Below are positions 53,260 through 60,490 of a stretch of DNA of 64,000 nucleotides, piece by piece; positions within the stretch are counted from its first letter, which is position 1; each line of letters opens with the position of its first letter. Made by a program: the position numbers and the translations under genes. The notes below the pieces were generated by a model that did not search any database, had not been told where the DNA came from, and worked only from the letters and a program-made list of their open reading frames with translations. The DNA lies in assembly GCF_004138135.1 (NCBI RefSeq), contig NZ_RYFD01000002.1, forward strand, positions 62,001 to 126,000. Reading direction: 5' to 3'. The stretch comes from Candidatus Oscillochloris fontis (lineage in GTDB: Bacteria > Chloroflexota > Chloroflexia > Chloroflexales > Chloroflexaceae).

Positions 53260-54243
53260 ATGTCCAAACGGTCACTCATCACTATCGCCTTCATCGTCAC
53301 CATCGCCATCGCCTGGGCTGCCATTCCTGCCACCAGTAACGCGCAAACCGAACAGCGCTGTTTCTCCGAAACAAACCAGTGCATTAGTGGGCCAATTCGC
53401 GCCTATTGGGAACGTGGTGGTGGTCTATCCGTCTTTGGCTTCCCGATCACCGCTCAAACCAACGAAATCGTCGAAGGCCGCCTCCTGCAAGTCCAATGGT
53501 TCGAGCGTGATCGGCTCGAAATTCAAGCCAATGGCCAAGTCACCACTGGTCGGTTGGGGGTCGAGCGACTAGGGCAACTCGGCACTCCCTGGCAGCAGGG
53601 GCCGGGTGGCGCGGCTGGCCCGGATTGCCAACTCTTCCCAGAGACGGGCTACCAGATTTGTGGAGCTATCGCTACCTACTGGAAAACCAATGGTGGCCTT
53701 GAGCGCTTTGGGTTTCCCATCACAGGAGCCTTCGAGACGGTACTCGAAGGGAAGCCCTATACGGTTCAGTATTTTGAACGTCGCCGCTTTGAGCTTCACC
53801 CTGAGATTGGCCCGCAGGCAGTTCTGCTCGGATTGTTAGGGCGTGAGGTGCTCGATAACCGTCTTATCGTTATCCAACCTACACCTGCGCCCCAACCAGC
53901 GCCAGCACCAGCGCCAAGCCTGCCGCCACCAAGCTACAACAACTGTCAGGCTGATCCCAGCGCAGGCCAAGCCCCCAACTACCCGGTAAAGATCGTGGGC
54001 ATCAACGATAAGAGCGAAGTGGTCACGCTGCAAAACGTCAGCCCACAGGCAGTCAACCTTGATGGCTGGATCATGTGCAGTATTCGGGGCAACCAGCAGC
54101 ACACAGGTATTGGTGGCACCCTCGCCGCCGGCGAGCAGCGTGGCTTCGCCTATAGTGGTGGCAGTATCTGGAATAACTCGGAGCAAGATCCCGGCGCACT
54201 CTATAACCCGCAGGGGCAGTTGGTGAGCTACTGGGCGGATTGA
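53260..54243 (+). CDS. Secreted protein: two Cys-rich modules and a lamin-tail domain
   Basis: 327 residues. The signal peptide (about 1-29, SLITIAFIVTIAIAWAAIPA) is followed by two copies of the module seen in the preceding gene: CFSETNQCISGPIRAYWERGGG...WFERDRLEI and CQLFPETGYQICGAIATYWKTNGG...YFERRRFELHPE. A Pro/Ala linker (about 208-224, QPTPAPQPAPAPAPSLP) leads to a lamin-tail (LTD) domain with VKIVGINDKSEVVTLQNVS and VNLDGWIMCSIRGNQ. LTD domains occur on many secreted bacterial proteins, often with nucleases, but no enzyme domain is present. It is a neighbour and paralogue of the previous gene. Confidence 0.85.
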   Translation: MSKRSLITIAFIVTIAIAWAAIPATSNAQTEQRCFSETNQCISGPIRAYWERGGGLSVFGFPITAQTNEIVEGRLLQVQWFERDRLEIQANGQVTTGRLGVERLGQLGTPWQQGPGGAAGPDCQLFPETGYQICGAIATYWKTNGGLERFGFPITGAFETVLEGKPYTVQYFERRRFELHPEIGPQAVLLGLLGREVLDNRLIVIQPTPAPQPAPAPAPSLPPPSYNNCQADPSAGQAPNYPVKIVGINDKSEVVTLQNVSPQAVNLDGWIMCSIRGNQQHTGIGGTLAAGEQRGFAYSGGSIWNNSEQDPGALYNPQGQLVSYWAD

Positions 54244-54257
54244 TTATGCTCCCACGG

Positions 54258-54341
54258 TGGGGGTTTGGGGGCGGCTTCGCCGCCGCCAAAGATATTTTTT
54301 TGTTGAGTTTTGGCGGCGAAGCCGCCAAAACTCAACAAAAA
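54258..54341. repeat. Locus-specific GGCGGC hairpin, copy 5, with flank
   Basis: A 21-bp perfect stem (54297-54317 and 54321-54341) with loop GAA and unique arm TTTTTGTTGAGTTTT. A companion GGGGGCGGCTTCGCCGCC lies at about 54268-54285, and GGTTTGGGGTGCAACCCCA follows. The order is that of copies 2 and 6 in reverse. Confidence 0.85.
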
Positions 54342-54396
54342 TGAGGGTTTGGGGTGCAACCCCAATGACTTTGTCCATGCCCTGGACGTTTGGGGT

Positions 54397-54696
54397 TTAC
54401 GCCAAAAACTGAAACGTCGCCAGCATCGCCAACACAAACAGCACCGCGAAGCCCCACGGCAGCCCGATCATCCAGCCGAGCCACTGGGTAGCCCGCAGCG
54501 CAAAGAGCACCCAACCCCCAATGCCGGAGACCACAAACATCACAGGAACCAGGAATGTCATCCATAAGAGCACAAATGCCCAGGGTACGTCCATGTTGGC
54601 AATGCTGATGATGCTGCCAATAGAAAGAAAGGCCCCGCCCAGTGCGCCGATGATGCACACAATCGTATTGAGAATGAGAATAAGCATGATCGGCAT
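54397..54696 (-). CDS. Small membrane protein, 99 aa
   Basis: A 99-residue hydrophobic protein with three helices (about 3-30, 37-58, 63-96) and almost no charged residues. GAGGAAG stands 7 bases before the ATG, which supports translation. I do not recognise the family. It follows the PhzF-like gene on the same strand by 21 bases and may be co-transcribed with it. No functional residue can be identified. Confidence 0.6.
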   Translation of the reverse strand: MPIMLILILNTIVCIIGALGGAFLSIGSIISIANMDVPWAFVLLWMTFLVPVMFVVSGIGGWVLFALRATQWLGWMIGLPWGFAVLFVLAMLATFQFLA

Positions 54697-54717
54697 GGGG
54701 TACTTCCTCGTTCGTTG

Positions 54718-55506
54718 CTATACTAATTCACCACGCAATACCGTCACCGCCTGGCCCGCCAGCAACACCCGATCTCCGCGCAACTCCACCCGCAGCGTCC
54801 CACCACGCGGCGAGGCTTGGTAGGCCAAGAAGGTGCTACGCTCCAGTTTCGCACTCCAGTAGGGGGTGAGGCAACAGTGGGCCGAACCCGTCACCGGGTC
54901 TTCATCTACCCCAACTGCCGGGGCAAAGAAGCGCGACACAAAATCATAAGGCTCCGTTCCACGACTCGTCACCATAATGCCGCGCACGGGCAGATCACGT
55001 AGCAAACTGAAGTTAGGGCGCAGGTGACGCACCAACGACTCGTGCTCCACTTCAACCAGATAATCGAACTTACTGCGCGCCACCGCCACTAGCTCAACCC
55101 CTAGCGCATACGCCAGACCAGCCGGGGGTTCAGTCACTTCAGGTGGGGTGGCCGGGAAATCTAGGATGATCCAGTCCTGATCTTGGTTGGCCGTCAACAA
55201 GCCACTACGGGTATGAAAACGGGCCTGCGCTCCAGCCTCCAAATGGCCCGCCTGCCACAACACATGCGCGGTCGCCAATGTCGCGTGGCCACACAGATCC
55301 ACCTCCACCAATGGGGTAAACCAGCGCAGATCGAAATCACCATCCTCACGCCGTACCACAAATGCCGTCTCGGAGAGGTTCATCTCCCGCGCAACCTGCT
55401 GCATCCAGGCCGCATCAGCCGCCGCAGGCAGAACACACACCGCCGCCGGATTACCATGAAAAGGGGTCGCCGTAAAGGCGTCAACTTGGATGATAGGTAT
55501 TGTCAT
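54718..55506 (-). CDS. PhzF-family epimerase/isomerase-like protein
   Basis: 262 residues. IIQVDAFTATPFHGNPAAVCVLP and MNLSETAFVVRREDGDFDLRWFTPLVEVDLCGHATLATAHVLW form the N-terminal half, with the catalytic Glu in LSETAFV and the Asp-x-x-Gly-His; the C-terminal half has FFAPAVGVDEDPVTGSAHCCLTPYW. The fold is that of diaminopimelate epimerase. PhzF proper isomerises a phenazine precursor, but no phenazine genes are present, so this is a relative of unknown substrate. It begins right after a hairpin-rich region and leads to a small membrane protein. Confidence 0.93.
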   Translation of the reverse strand: MTIPIIQVDAFTATPFHGNPAAVCVLPAAADAAWMQQVAREMNLSETAFVVRREDGDFDLRWFTPLVEVDLCGHATLATAHVLWQAGHLEAGAQARFHTRSGLLTANQDQDWIILDFPATPPEVTEPPAGLAYALGVELVAVARSKFDYLVEVEHESLVRHLRPNFSLLRDLPVRGIMVTSRGTEPYDFVSRFFAPAVGVDEDPVTGSAHCCLTPYWSAKLERSTFLAYQASPRGGTLRVELRGDRVLLAGQAVTVLRGELV

Positions 55507-55515
55507 ACCAGAATT

Positions 55516-55546
55516 ATAACGCAGCCGAGCGACTCGGCTGCGTTAT
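55516..55546. repeat. Perfect 14-bp hairpin upstream of the PhzF-like gene
   Basis: ATAACGCAGCCGAG (55516-55529) and CTCGGCTGCGTTAT (55533-55546) with loop CGA, 10 bases before the ATG of the minus-strand gene. It lies in the leader and could control translation. Confidence 0.7.
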
Positions 55547-55548
55547 TC

Positions 55549-55685
55549 TGGGGCTGCGCCCCAAACCCCTATTTTTATTGTTGTTTGGTGGCTTTGCCGC
55601 CAAACAACAACAAGAAAGATCTTCGGGGGCGGCACAGCCGCATAGAACCGAAGGTAGCACCGGCTTCCAGCCGGTCACGATGCGC
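55549..55685. repeat. Composite element with locus-specific hairpin, copy 6
   Basis: TGGGGCTGCGCCCCAAACC (55549-55567), a 15-bp hairpin (55578-55592 and 55596-55610, one G-T pair, loop TTT), AGATCTTCGGGGGCGGC and AGCACCGGCTTCCAGCCGGT follow in that order. This is the same order as at 5356-5507, but the central hairpin arm (TTGTTGTTT) is unrelated. Confidence 0.85.
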
Positions 55686-55702
55686 TACAGCAAAAAAGCA
55701 AT

Positions 55703-55750
55703 ACCCCCCTGCCCCCCTATCCTTCGTGCGAGATAGGGGGGCAGGGGGGT
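55703..55750. repeat. G/C-run hairpin downstream of the fix operon
   Basis: Perfect 19-bp arms (55703-55721 and 55732-55750) around a 10-base loop. The plus strand has two runs of six G and one of four within about 25 bases, so a G-quadruplex is possible. It probably terminates the minus-strand operon ending at 55765. Confidence 0.8.
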
Positions 55751-55764
55751 GAGGGGTATGACTA

Positions 55765-56055
55765 CTACGCCTCTGGCTTGGCACTATCCTTGATCCGCGA
55801 AGCGGTCTGATCCACCGGCAGCAGCTCTTGCACCGCCTGCTGCAACAACTCCTCCGGCACCTGCCAATCCTGATCCTGGTACAAAATACCCATCTCAAGG
55901 CCCAGCAACACCCGCCGCAGGTTGGTCACCTCCGCATGCAGGCTCTCCAGATGCTCAGGAGCCAACAATGGTTTCAGTTCGTCACCGAAGGTATTCAACG
56001 CCTGCACCAAGGCCAGTGCCGCCTGATCAATCTGGAGAATTGCGGTCTCGTGCAT
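55765..56055 (-). CDS. Small unknown protein at the end of the fix operon
   Basis: 96 residues from ATG 56055, with GAGGAG about 7 bases upstream. It is helical and rich in Leu, Glu and Gln (HETAILQIDQAALALVQALNTFGDEL, then LESLHAEVTNLRRVLLGLEMGILYQDQDWQVPEELLQQAVQEL). No cysteine or cofactor motif is seen. It lies 13 bases after fixX and looks co-transcribed. I do not recognise the family; it may be a small accessory to the Fix complex or merely the last gene. Confidence 0.65.
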   Translation of the reverse strand: MHETAILQIDQAALALVQALNTFGDELKPLLAPEHLESLHAEVTNLRRVLLGLEMGILYQDQDWQVPEELLQQAVQELLPVDQTASRIKDSAKPEA

Positions 56056-56068
56056 AACCCATCTCCTC

Positions 56069-56425
56069 TTACCCAAACTTATAGGCGACGCCGTGGCCAC
56101 CGCGTGGCAGTTGCCAATCCACGTTCTTCAGCGGGCAGCCGATGCGGCAGCTTCCACATTCAACACACGCTTGGTAGCCGACCATGATCTTACCCTGGGC
56201 ATCCGCAGTAAAGACCTGGACAGGGCAGAAGTCCAAGCATGGCTTGGTGGCGCAGCGCGTACAGACCGAGTGATCACGGATCTGGATGTGGGCAAAATCC
56301 TCATCCACGTAGTACTTGATCGAGACCACGAGGTCGTTGATGTTGACCTTAGGCAGCGTGGCGCGCAGTTCTGGGCTAAGCGCTTCTTCTGGCTGCCCTT
56401 TCTTCTTCTTCGTCTTCAGTTTCAT
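56069..56425 (-). CDS. fixX: FixX ferredoxin-like protein
   Basis: 118 residues with GAGAGGA before the ATG. Two cluster motifs are visible: CTRCATKPCLDFCP (Cys55, 58, 63, 67) and CVECGSCRIGCP (Cys87, 90, 93, 97), enough for two 4Fe-4S clusters. The long basic N-terminus (KLKTKKKKGQPEEALSPELR) is unusual for FixX, which is typically about 90-100 residues. It passes electrons within the bifurcating FixABCX complex. It begins 4 bases after the fixC stop. Confidence 0.9.
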   Translation of the reverse strand: MKLKTKKKKGQPEEALSPELRATLPKVNINDLVVSIKYYVDEDFAHIQIRDHSVCTRCATKPCLDFCPVQVFTADAQGKIMVGYQACVECGSCRIGCPLKNVDWQLPRGGHGVAYKFG

Positions 56426-56429
56426 GGTT

Positions 56430-57746
56430 CTATCCTCTCATTGCCCCTAGCAACTTGACCATATCCTGCGCCACACCAAAGAAGGAACGGCGCTCCTGCA
56501 ACATGCCAACAATCTGCCGCTCCATGTCACGCTTGGGAATGCCATGGGCGGTAAAGTAGCGCAACGCCACATCGTTAAGGAAGTTGGCGTAGGTACCCAT
56601 AAAGTGCGGCGTGCTGTCCAAAAAGTCAGTCATACGGCGGTACTGCTTCATATCCTTGAGGACGAAGCTCGCTTCGAGATCCTGGCGATACTGGTTGAGG
56701 AACTTGGCCGAGAAGTCGCCTGCCTGATGGGCATTGAGCGCCGTCAGACCAGCCATGCGTCCGGCGGTCATCGCGAGGTTGGTACCCTCACGATGCAGCG
56801 CATCAACCATTCCAGCCGCATCACCCACCACCATCACACCATCGGCGGAGAGCTTGGGCATGCGGTCGTAGCCCGTCTCTGGGATCAAGTGGGCACCATA
56901 CTCAAACGGCTTGCCACCCTCCAGGTAGGGCTGAATGACCGGGTGGTTCTTGAAGCGCGCCAGCACCTCGTAGGGGCGCAGCTTGTGCTGAATGAACTCA
57001 TCAAGCAGCATGCCGACGCCAATCGAGATCCCGGCTTTGTCAGTGTAGAGGAAGGCCGTTCCCGGCAGCCCCATCGTCGCATCGCCGAAGATGTCAATCG
57101 CCGCCCCCTCGTTAGCCCCATTCAGGCCAAAACGAGCCTGAATATCCTTAGCGGGGAGCGAGATATACTCCTTGACCGCCAGAGCCACAAAGCGTGGTGG
57201 TAGATCATTCTTGATCAAGCCCAGGCGCTGGGTGAGCAGATTGTTCACCCCCTCGGCAATGATCACAATCGGCGCATAGACATCCCCATCGGGGCGGTCG
57301 GTGCGTACCCCGATCACCTTACCCTTACTATCCTGCAAGACGCGCAGCACCGCCGTGCGCGTCACCACCAAAGCCCCCGCCTTCGCGGCTTGCTCGGCCA
57401 GCCAGGGATCAAACTGGGCACGCAGCACCGTATAGGCATCGGCGGGTTCGTGCTTATAGTGCTCGCTCTTGTGCGTAATCCGCACCACACTATCCGGCGC
57501 GAGCATCCAGTAACCCTGCTCAGTCAGCGGGCGCTCGAAGGGCGGGTTGCGCTCCCAATACTCCGGCAGCAGATCGGCGATAGCGTGGGTGTACATGACC
57601 CCACCGAAGAAGTTCTTCGCGCCGACAAAATTGCCGCGCTCGATCAGGATCGTCTTCAGACCCCCACGCGCCATCGTCAGTGCCGCCGCCGTCCCCGATG
57701 GGCCACCACCGACGACGATGGCGTCAAAGGTGTGTTTAGTGGCCAT
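56430..57746 (-). CDS. fixC: FixC electron transfer flavoprotein-quinone oxidoreductase
   Basis: 438 residues. DAIVVGGGPSGTAAALTMARGGLKTILIERG is the FAD Rossmann site; GAKNFFGGVMYTHAIADLLPEYWERNPPFERPLTEQGYW is the ETF-QO/FixC signature; VMVVGDAAGMVDALHREGTNLAMTAGRMAG is the second FAD segment. FixC takes electrons from FixAB and delivers them to quinone through FAD. It overlaps fixB by 11 bases, the order being fixA-B-C-X. No nif gene lies in the window, so a link to nitrogen fixation is only inferred from the family. Confidence 0.94.
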   Translation of the reverse strand: MATKHTFDAIVVGGGPSGTAAALTMARGGLKTILIERGNFVGAKNFFGGVMYTHAIADLLPEYWERNPPFERPLTEQGYWMLAPDSVVRITHKSEHYKHEPADAYTVLRAQFDPWLAEQAAKAGALVVTRTAVLRVLQDSKGKVIGVRTDRPDGDVYAPIVIIAEGVNNLLTQRLGLIKNDLPPRFVALAVKEYISLPAKDIQARFGLNGANEGAAIDIFGDATMGLPGTAFLYTDKAGISIGVGMLLDEFIQHKLRPYEVLARFKNHPVIQPYLEGGKPFEYGAHLIPETGYDRMPKLSADGVMVVGDAAGMVDALHREGTNLAMTAGRMAGLTALNAHQAGDFSAKFLNQYRQDLEASFVLKDMKQYRRMTDFLDSTPHFMGTYANFLNDVALRYFTAHGIPKRDMERQIVGMLQERRSFFGVAQDMVKLLGAMRG

Positions 57747-58755
57747 TGCGCATTCCTTTCACCTGTTTGATCAGTTCGGGAACGACCTCATAGAGGTCAC
57801 CGACAATACTTGCATTGGCCATCTGGAAGATTGGCGCACGCGGGTCGGAGTTGATCGCCAGGATAAAGTCCGTCCCACTCATCCCCACCGTGTGCTGAAC
57901 TGCACCGGAAATACCGGCTGCAATATAGAACTTGGGGCGCACCGTCTTGCCCGTCTGACCAACCTGATGCTCATAATCCATCCAGCCCGCATCAACCGCC
58001 GGGCGGCTCGCACCGACCACGCCACCAAGGGCATCGGCCAATTCACCCAGCAGCTTGAAGCCGTGCGGGCCACCCAGGCCACGCCCACCCGCGACAATCA
58101 CATCGGCATACTCGATGTTGATCTTCGCCTCACTGGGGATGAGGCGCAAGCGGCGCAGCGGGATGTCGCTCTCGTTCATATCGAGTGCTTCACGGATGAT
58201 CTCGCCGGTGGCATCGGGGATAGAATCGGGCATCGGTAAGACGCGGGGACGCACCGTGGCCATCTGCGGGCGGTGCTGGCGACAGAGGATCGTCGCCATG
58301 AGGTTCCCACCGAAGGTGGGGCGAGTCGCAGCCAAAATCTTCTGCTTGGGATCAATTGCCAACTCGGTACAGTCAGCGGTGAGGCCAGTGCGCATATGGG
58401 TCGCAATCATCCCGGCCAAATCGCGGCCCTGCGTGGTTGCCCCAAAGAGGAAGATCTCCGGCTTATACTTCGTGATCAGATTACTGATCCCCACGCCATA
58501 GGGCATGGTGCGATAGAACTCAAGGATCGGGTCATCAATCACATAGACCCGCTTGGCTCCATACTGATACGCCTGCGGGGCCGCTCCAGCCACATTGTGG
58601 CCGAGCAATACGCCCTCCACCACGCTACCGGGCAAATCATTTGCCAGACGCTGCGCCGCCCCCAACAGTTCCCAGGAAACAGGATGCGGCTGGCCGTCTT
58701 CCTGCTCAATAAAGACCCAGATCCGTGGAGAGGAAGTCTCTACCTGCTCACTCAC
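57736..58755 (-). CDS. fixB: FixB electron transfer flavoprotein alpha subunit
   Basis: 339 residues. The N-terminal half has IWVFIEQEDGQPHPVSWELLGAAQRLA and LFGATTQGRDLAGMIATHMRTGLTADCTEL; the C-terminal FAD domain has VIVAGGRGLGGPHGFKLLGELADALGGVVGASRPAVDAGWM, QVGQTGKTVRPKFYIAAGISGAVQHTVGM and ILAINSDPRAPIFQMA, the full ETF alpha signature. It binds the FAD that shuttles electrons out of the bifurcating site. It starts 12 bases after fixA and overlaps fixC, so the complex is encoded as one tight unit. Confidence 0.95.
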   Translation of the reverse strand: MSEQVETSSPRIWVFIEQEDGQPHPVSWELLGAAQRLANDLPGSVVEGVLLGHNVAGAAPQAYQYGAKRVYVIDDPILEFYRTMPYGVGISNLITKYKPEIFLFGATTQGRDLAGMIATHMRTGLTADCTELAIDPKQKILAATRPTFGGNLMATILCRQHRPQMATVRPRVLPMPDSIPDATGEIIREALDMNESDIPLRRLRLIPSEAKINIEYADVIVAGGRGLGGPHGFKLLGELADALGGVVGASRPAVDAGWMDYEHQVGQTGKTVRPKFYIAAGISGAVQHTVGMSGTDFILAINSDPRAPIFQMANASIVGDLYEVVPELIKQVKGMRNGH

Positions 58756-58767
58756 ACTCTACCTCCA

Positions 58768-59598
58768 TCATACATGCTTCTGGAGCGTGACGACATGGGC
58801 TTGAGCGATCATTGCCAGTGCATCAGCCACCGACTCGCGCAACCCCTTCTCCGCCACCGACAAGATCGCCCCGGCCTCACGCGGTGCGGGGGTGAAGGCT
58901 TTGCCCACAATCGTGGGCGAACCTTTAATCCCAACTTGGGTAATATCAAACTGCACCGGTGTATCGGCGTTCCACATCTCAGGTTTGTAGCTCGCCGCTT
59001 TGATCATGTTGCTCAACGGTGCGCGCTTGACATGCGCAATCTCCTTCTCAACCGTGAGCAACAGTGGGAGGCTCACCTCAATCACCTCAATACCCTGCTC
59101 AATCTTGCGGTGGATCACGGCGCGCCGCTTGACGGGATCAAACTCTTCAATAGAAACCGCATAACTAACTAGCGGCACATTCAGGCGGGTGGCCACCCCC
59201 GGCCCAACCTGCCCGGTATCACCATCAATCGCTTGCTTGCCAAAGAGCAACAGATCAACCGGATGTTCGGCCTGAATGGCCTCGATTGTGCGCGCTAACA
59301 CATACGAAGTAGCTAAGGTGTCAGCGGCACCAAAACGGCGATCACTGATCAGAATCCCCCGATCCGCCCCCTGCTCGACGCATTCGATCAATGCCTCCGC
59401 AGCCTTGGGCGGCCCCATGGTGATCACCGTCACCGTTCCCCCAAACTTCTCCTTCAATCGCACCGCCATCTCGACGGCATGGATGTCGTAGGGGTTGATG
59501 ATCGTTGGAACACCATCACGGATCAACGTGCCGGTCTCAGGATTGATGCGGACATTGGTGGTGTCCGGCACCTGTTTGATTGCGACCACTGAGTGCAT
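58768..59598 (-). CDS. fixA: FixA electron transfer flavoprotein beta subunit
   Basis: 276 residues from the ATG at 59598; a GTG at 59610 directly abuts GGAGG and is unlikely. SVVAIKQVPDTTNVRINPETGTLIRDGVPTIINPYDIHAVE is the ETF beta start; GPPKAAEALIECVEQGADRGILISD and LLLFGKQAIDGDTGQVGPGVATRLNVP complete the domain. In FixABCX it binds NADH and the bifurcating FAD. It is the first gene of the operon; the 540 bases upstream are hairpin-rich and hold no obvious promoter. Confidence 0.95.
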   Translation of the reverse strand: MHSVVAIKQVPDTTNVRINPETGTLIRDGVPTIINPYDIHAVEMAVRLKEKFGGTVTVITMGPPKAAEALIECVEQGADRGILISDRRFGAADTLATSYVLARTIEAIQAEHPVDLLLFGKQAIDGDTGQVGPGVATRLNVPLVSYAVSIEEFDPVKRRAVIHRKIEQGIEVIEVSLPLLLTVEKEIAHVKRAPLSNMIKAASYKPEMWNADTPVQFDITQVGIKGSPTIVGKAFTPAPREAGAILSVAEKGLRESVADALAMIAQAHVVTLQKHV

Positions 59599-59807
59599 AA
59601 CCTGTCTCACCCTCCTAACCCGACTCTCGCGTACCCTTACTCATCGACTGTATCCCTACATAGTAGCAGGTATACTGAAAAGAGGCGCAATGAAATCTTT
59701 TCCGTTCGACATGATAATCATTCCTAAAAGATCTTATCAGACAATCCTTATGGATGAACAGGGGGAAATCTATCACCCATGTTCACCCAAAATAGTAGTT
59801 GGAGGAG

Positions 59808-59842
59808 GGATGGTGTTGGTGGCTACGCCGCCAACACCATCC
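59808..59842. repeat. Locus-specific GGCGGC hairpin, copy 7
   Basis: A 16-bp stem (59808-59823 and 59827-59842, one G-T pair), loop TAC and unique arm GGATGGTGTT. The companion GTTTGGGAGCGGC/GCCGCCCCAAAC follows at about 59851-59877. Confidence 0.8.
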
Positions 59843-59979
59843 AAAAAATAGTTTGGGAGCGGCTCGCCGCCCCAAACCCCACCAAAGGTGGGAGGCAGGG
59901 CATAGGCAAGAACCCCAATCGGTATGGTTGTTTGGCATCTGCACCGCCCCAAACCTCCACCAGGGGTAGGTAGACCAGA

Positions 59980-60046
59980 GCATGTGCAAAGTCCTTGGGG
60001 CTGAGCCGCCCCCGCACCCCACCGGAGGTGACTTTGCACATGCCCT
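59980..60046. repeat. TGTGCAAAGT-ended palindromic element, copy 2
   Basis: GCATGTGCAAAGT (59980-59992) faces ACTTTGCACATGCCCT (60031-60046). Read on the minus strand the interior matches 16981-17052 closely (CACCTCCGGTGGGG then a GC-rich palindrome). Confidence 0.8.
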
Positions 60047-60142
60047 AGGTGGGTAGACGAGAGATATTGCATCTGGCTTGGGGCTGCGCTATACTCCTGA
60101 AGGCTACCATAAGGCATTCTTTAGAAGTGGAAACAATACTAT

Positions 60143-60421
60143 ATGGAACGTGTGCGCGCACATGTACACATCTCAGGGCGAGTACAAGGGGTCAATTTCC
60201 GCGCCTACGCCCGTGATAAAGCCCGCGCTGCGGGGCTCGAAGGGTGGGTACGCAACCTGAGCGATGGGCGAGTAGAGGCGGTTTTTGAGGGTAGCCGATC
60301 TGCGGTGCAACGCATGGTGAGCTGGTGCTACAGCGGCCCGATCCATGCGGAAGTTGAGAAGGTTGATCTGGTCTGGGAGGAGCCAAATGGGAATGAAGGA
60401 AGCTTCGCGATTCTCTGGTAG
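60143..60421 (+). CDS. acyP: Acylphosphatase
   Basis: 92 residues. VHISGRVQGVNFRAYARDKA is the phosphate loop with the catalytic Arg, and GLEGWVRNLSDGRVEAVFEG holds the catalytic Asn; both are intact, and the length is right for the family. It hydrolyses acyl phosphates such as carbamoyl or 1,3-bisphosphoglycerate in the cytosol. A flippase-like membrane protein gene follows after 70-85 bases. Confidence 0.95.
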   Translation: MERVRAHVHISGRVQGVNFRAYARDKARAAGLEGWVRNLSDGRVEAVFEGSRSAVQRMVSWCYSGPIHAEVEKVDLVWEEPNGNEGSFAILW

Positions 60422-60490
60422 GCTCACAGCGACATGTCCGTATGCAACGAAAGTTGCGCCCTAATCGTCTAACGCACACCGACCGTACCG

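Larger units (their letters stand above)
59599..60142. other. Intergenic region with hairpins, no gene
   Basis: Between the fixA and acylphosphatase starts there is no supported gene; open frames here are short and made of repeat DNA. It contains the hairpin 59808-59842, a second GCGGC hairpin at about 59851-59877, and the TGTGCAAAGT element 59980-60046. Promoters for the two divergent genes must lie here but none is clear to me. Confidence 0.65.
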
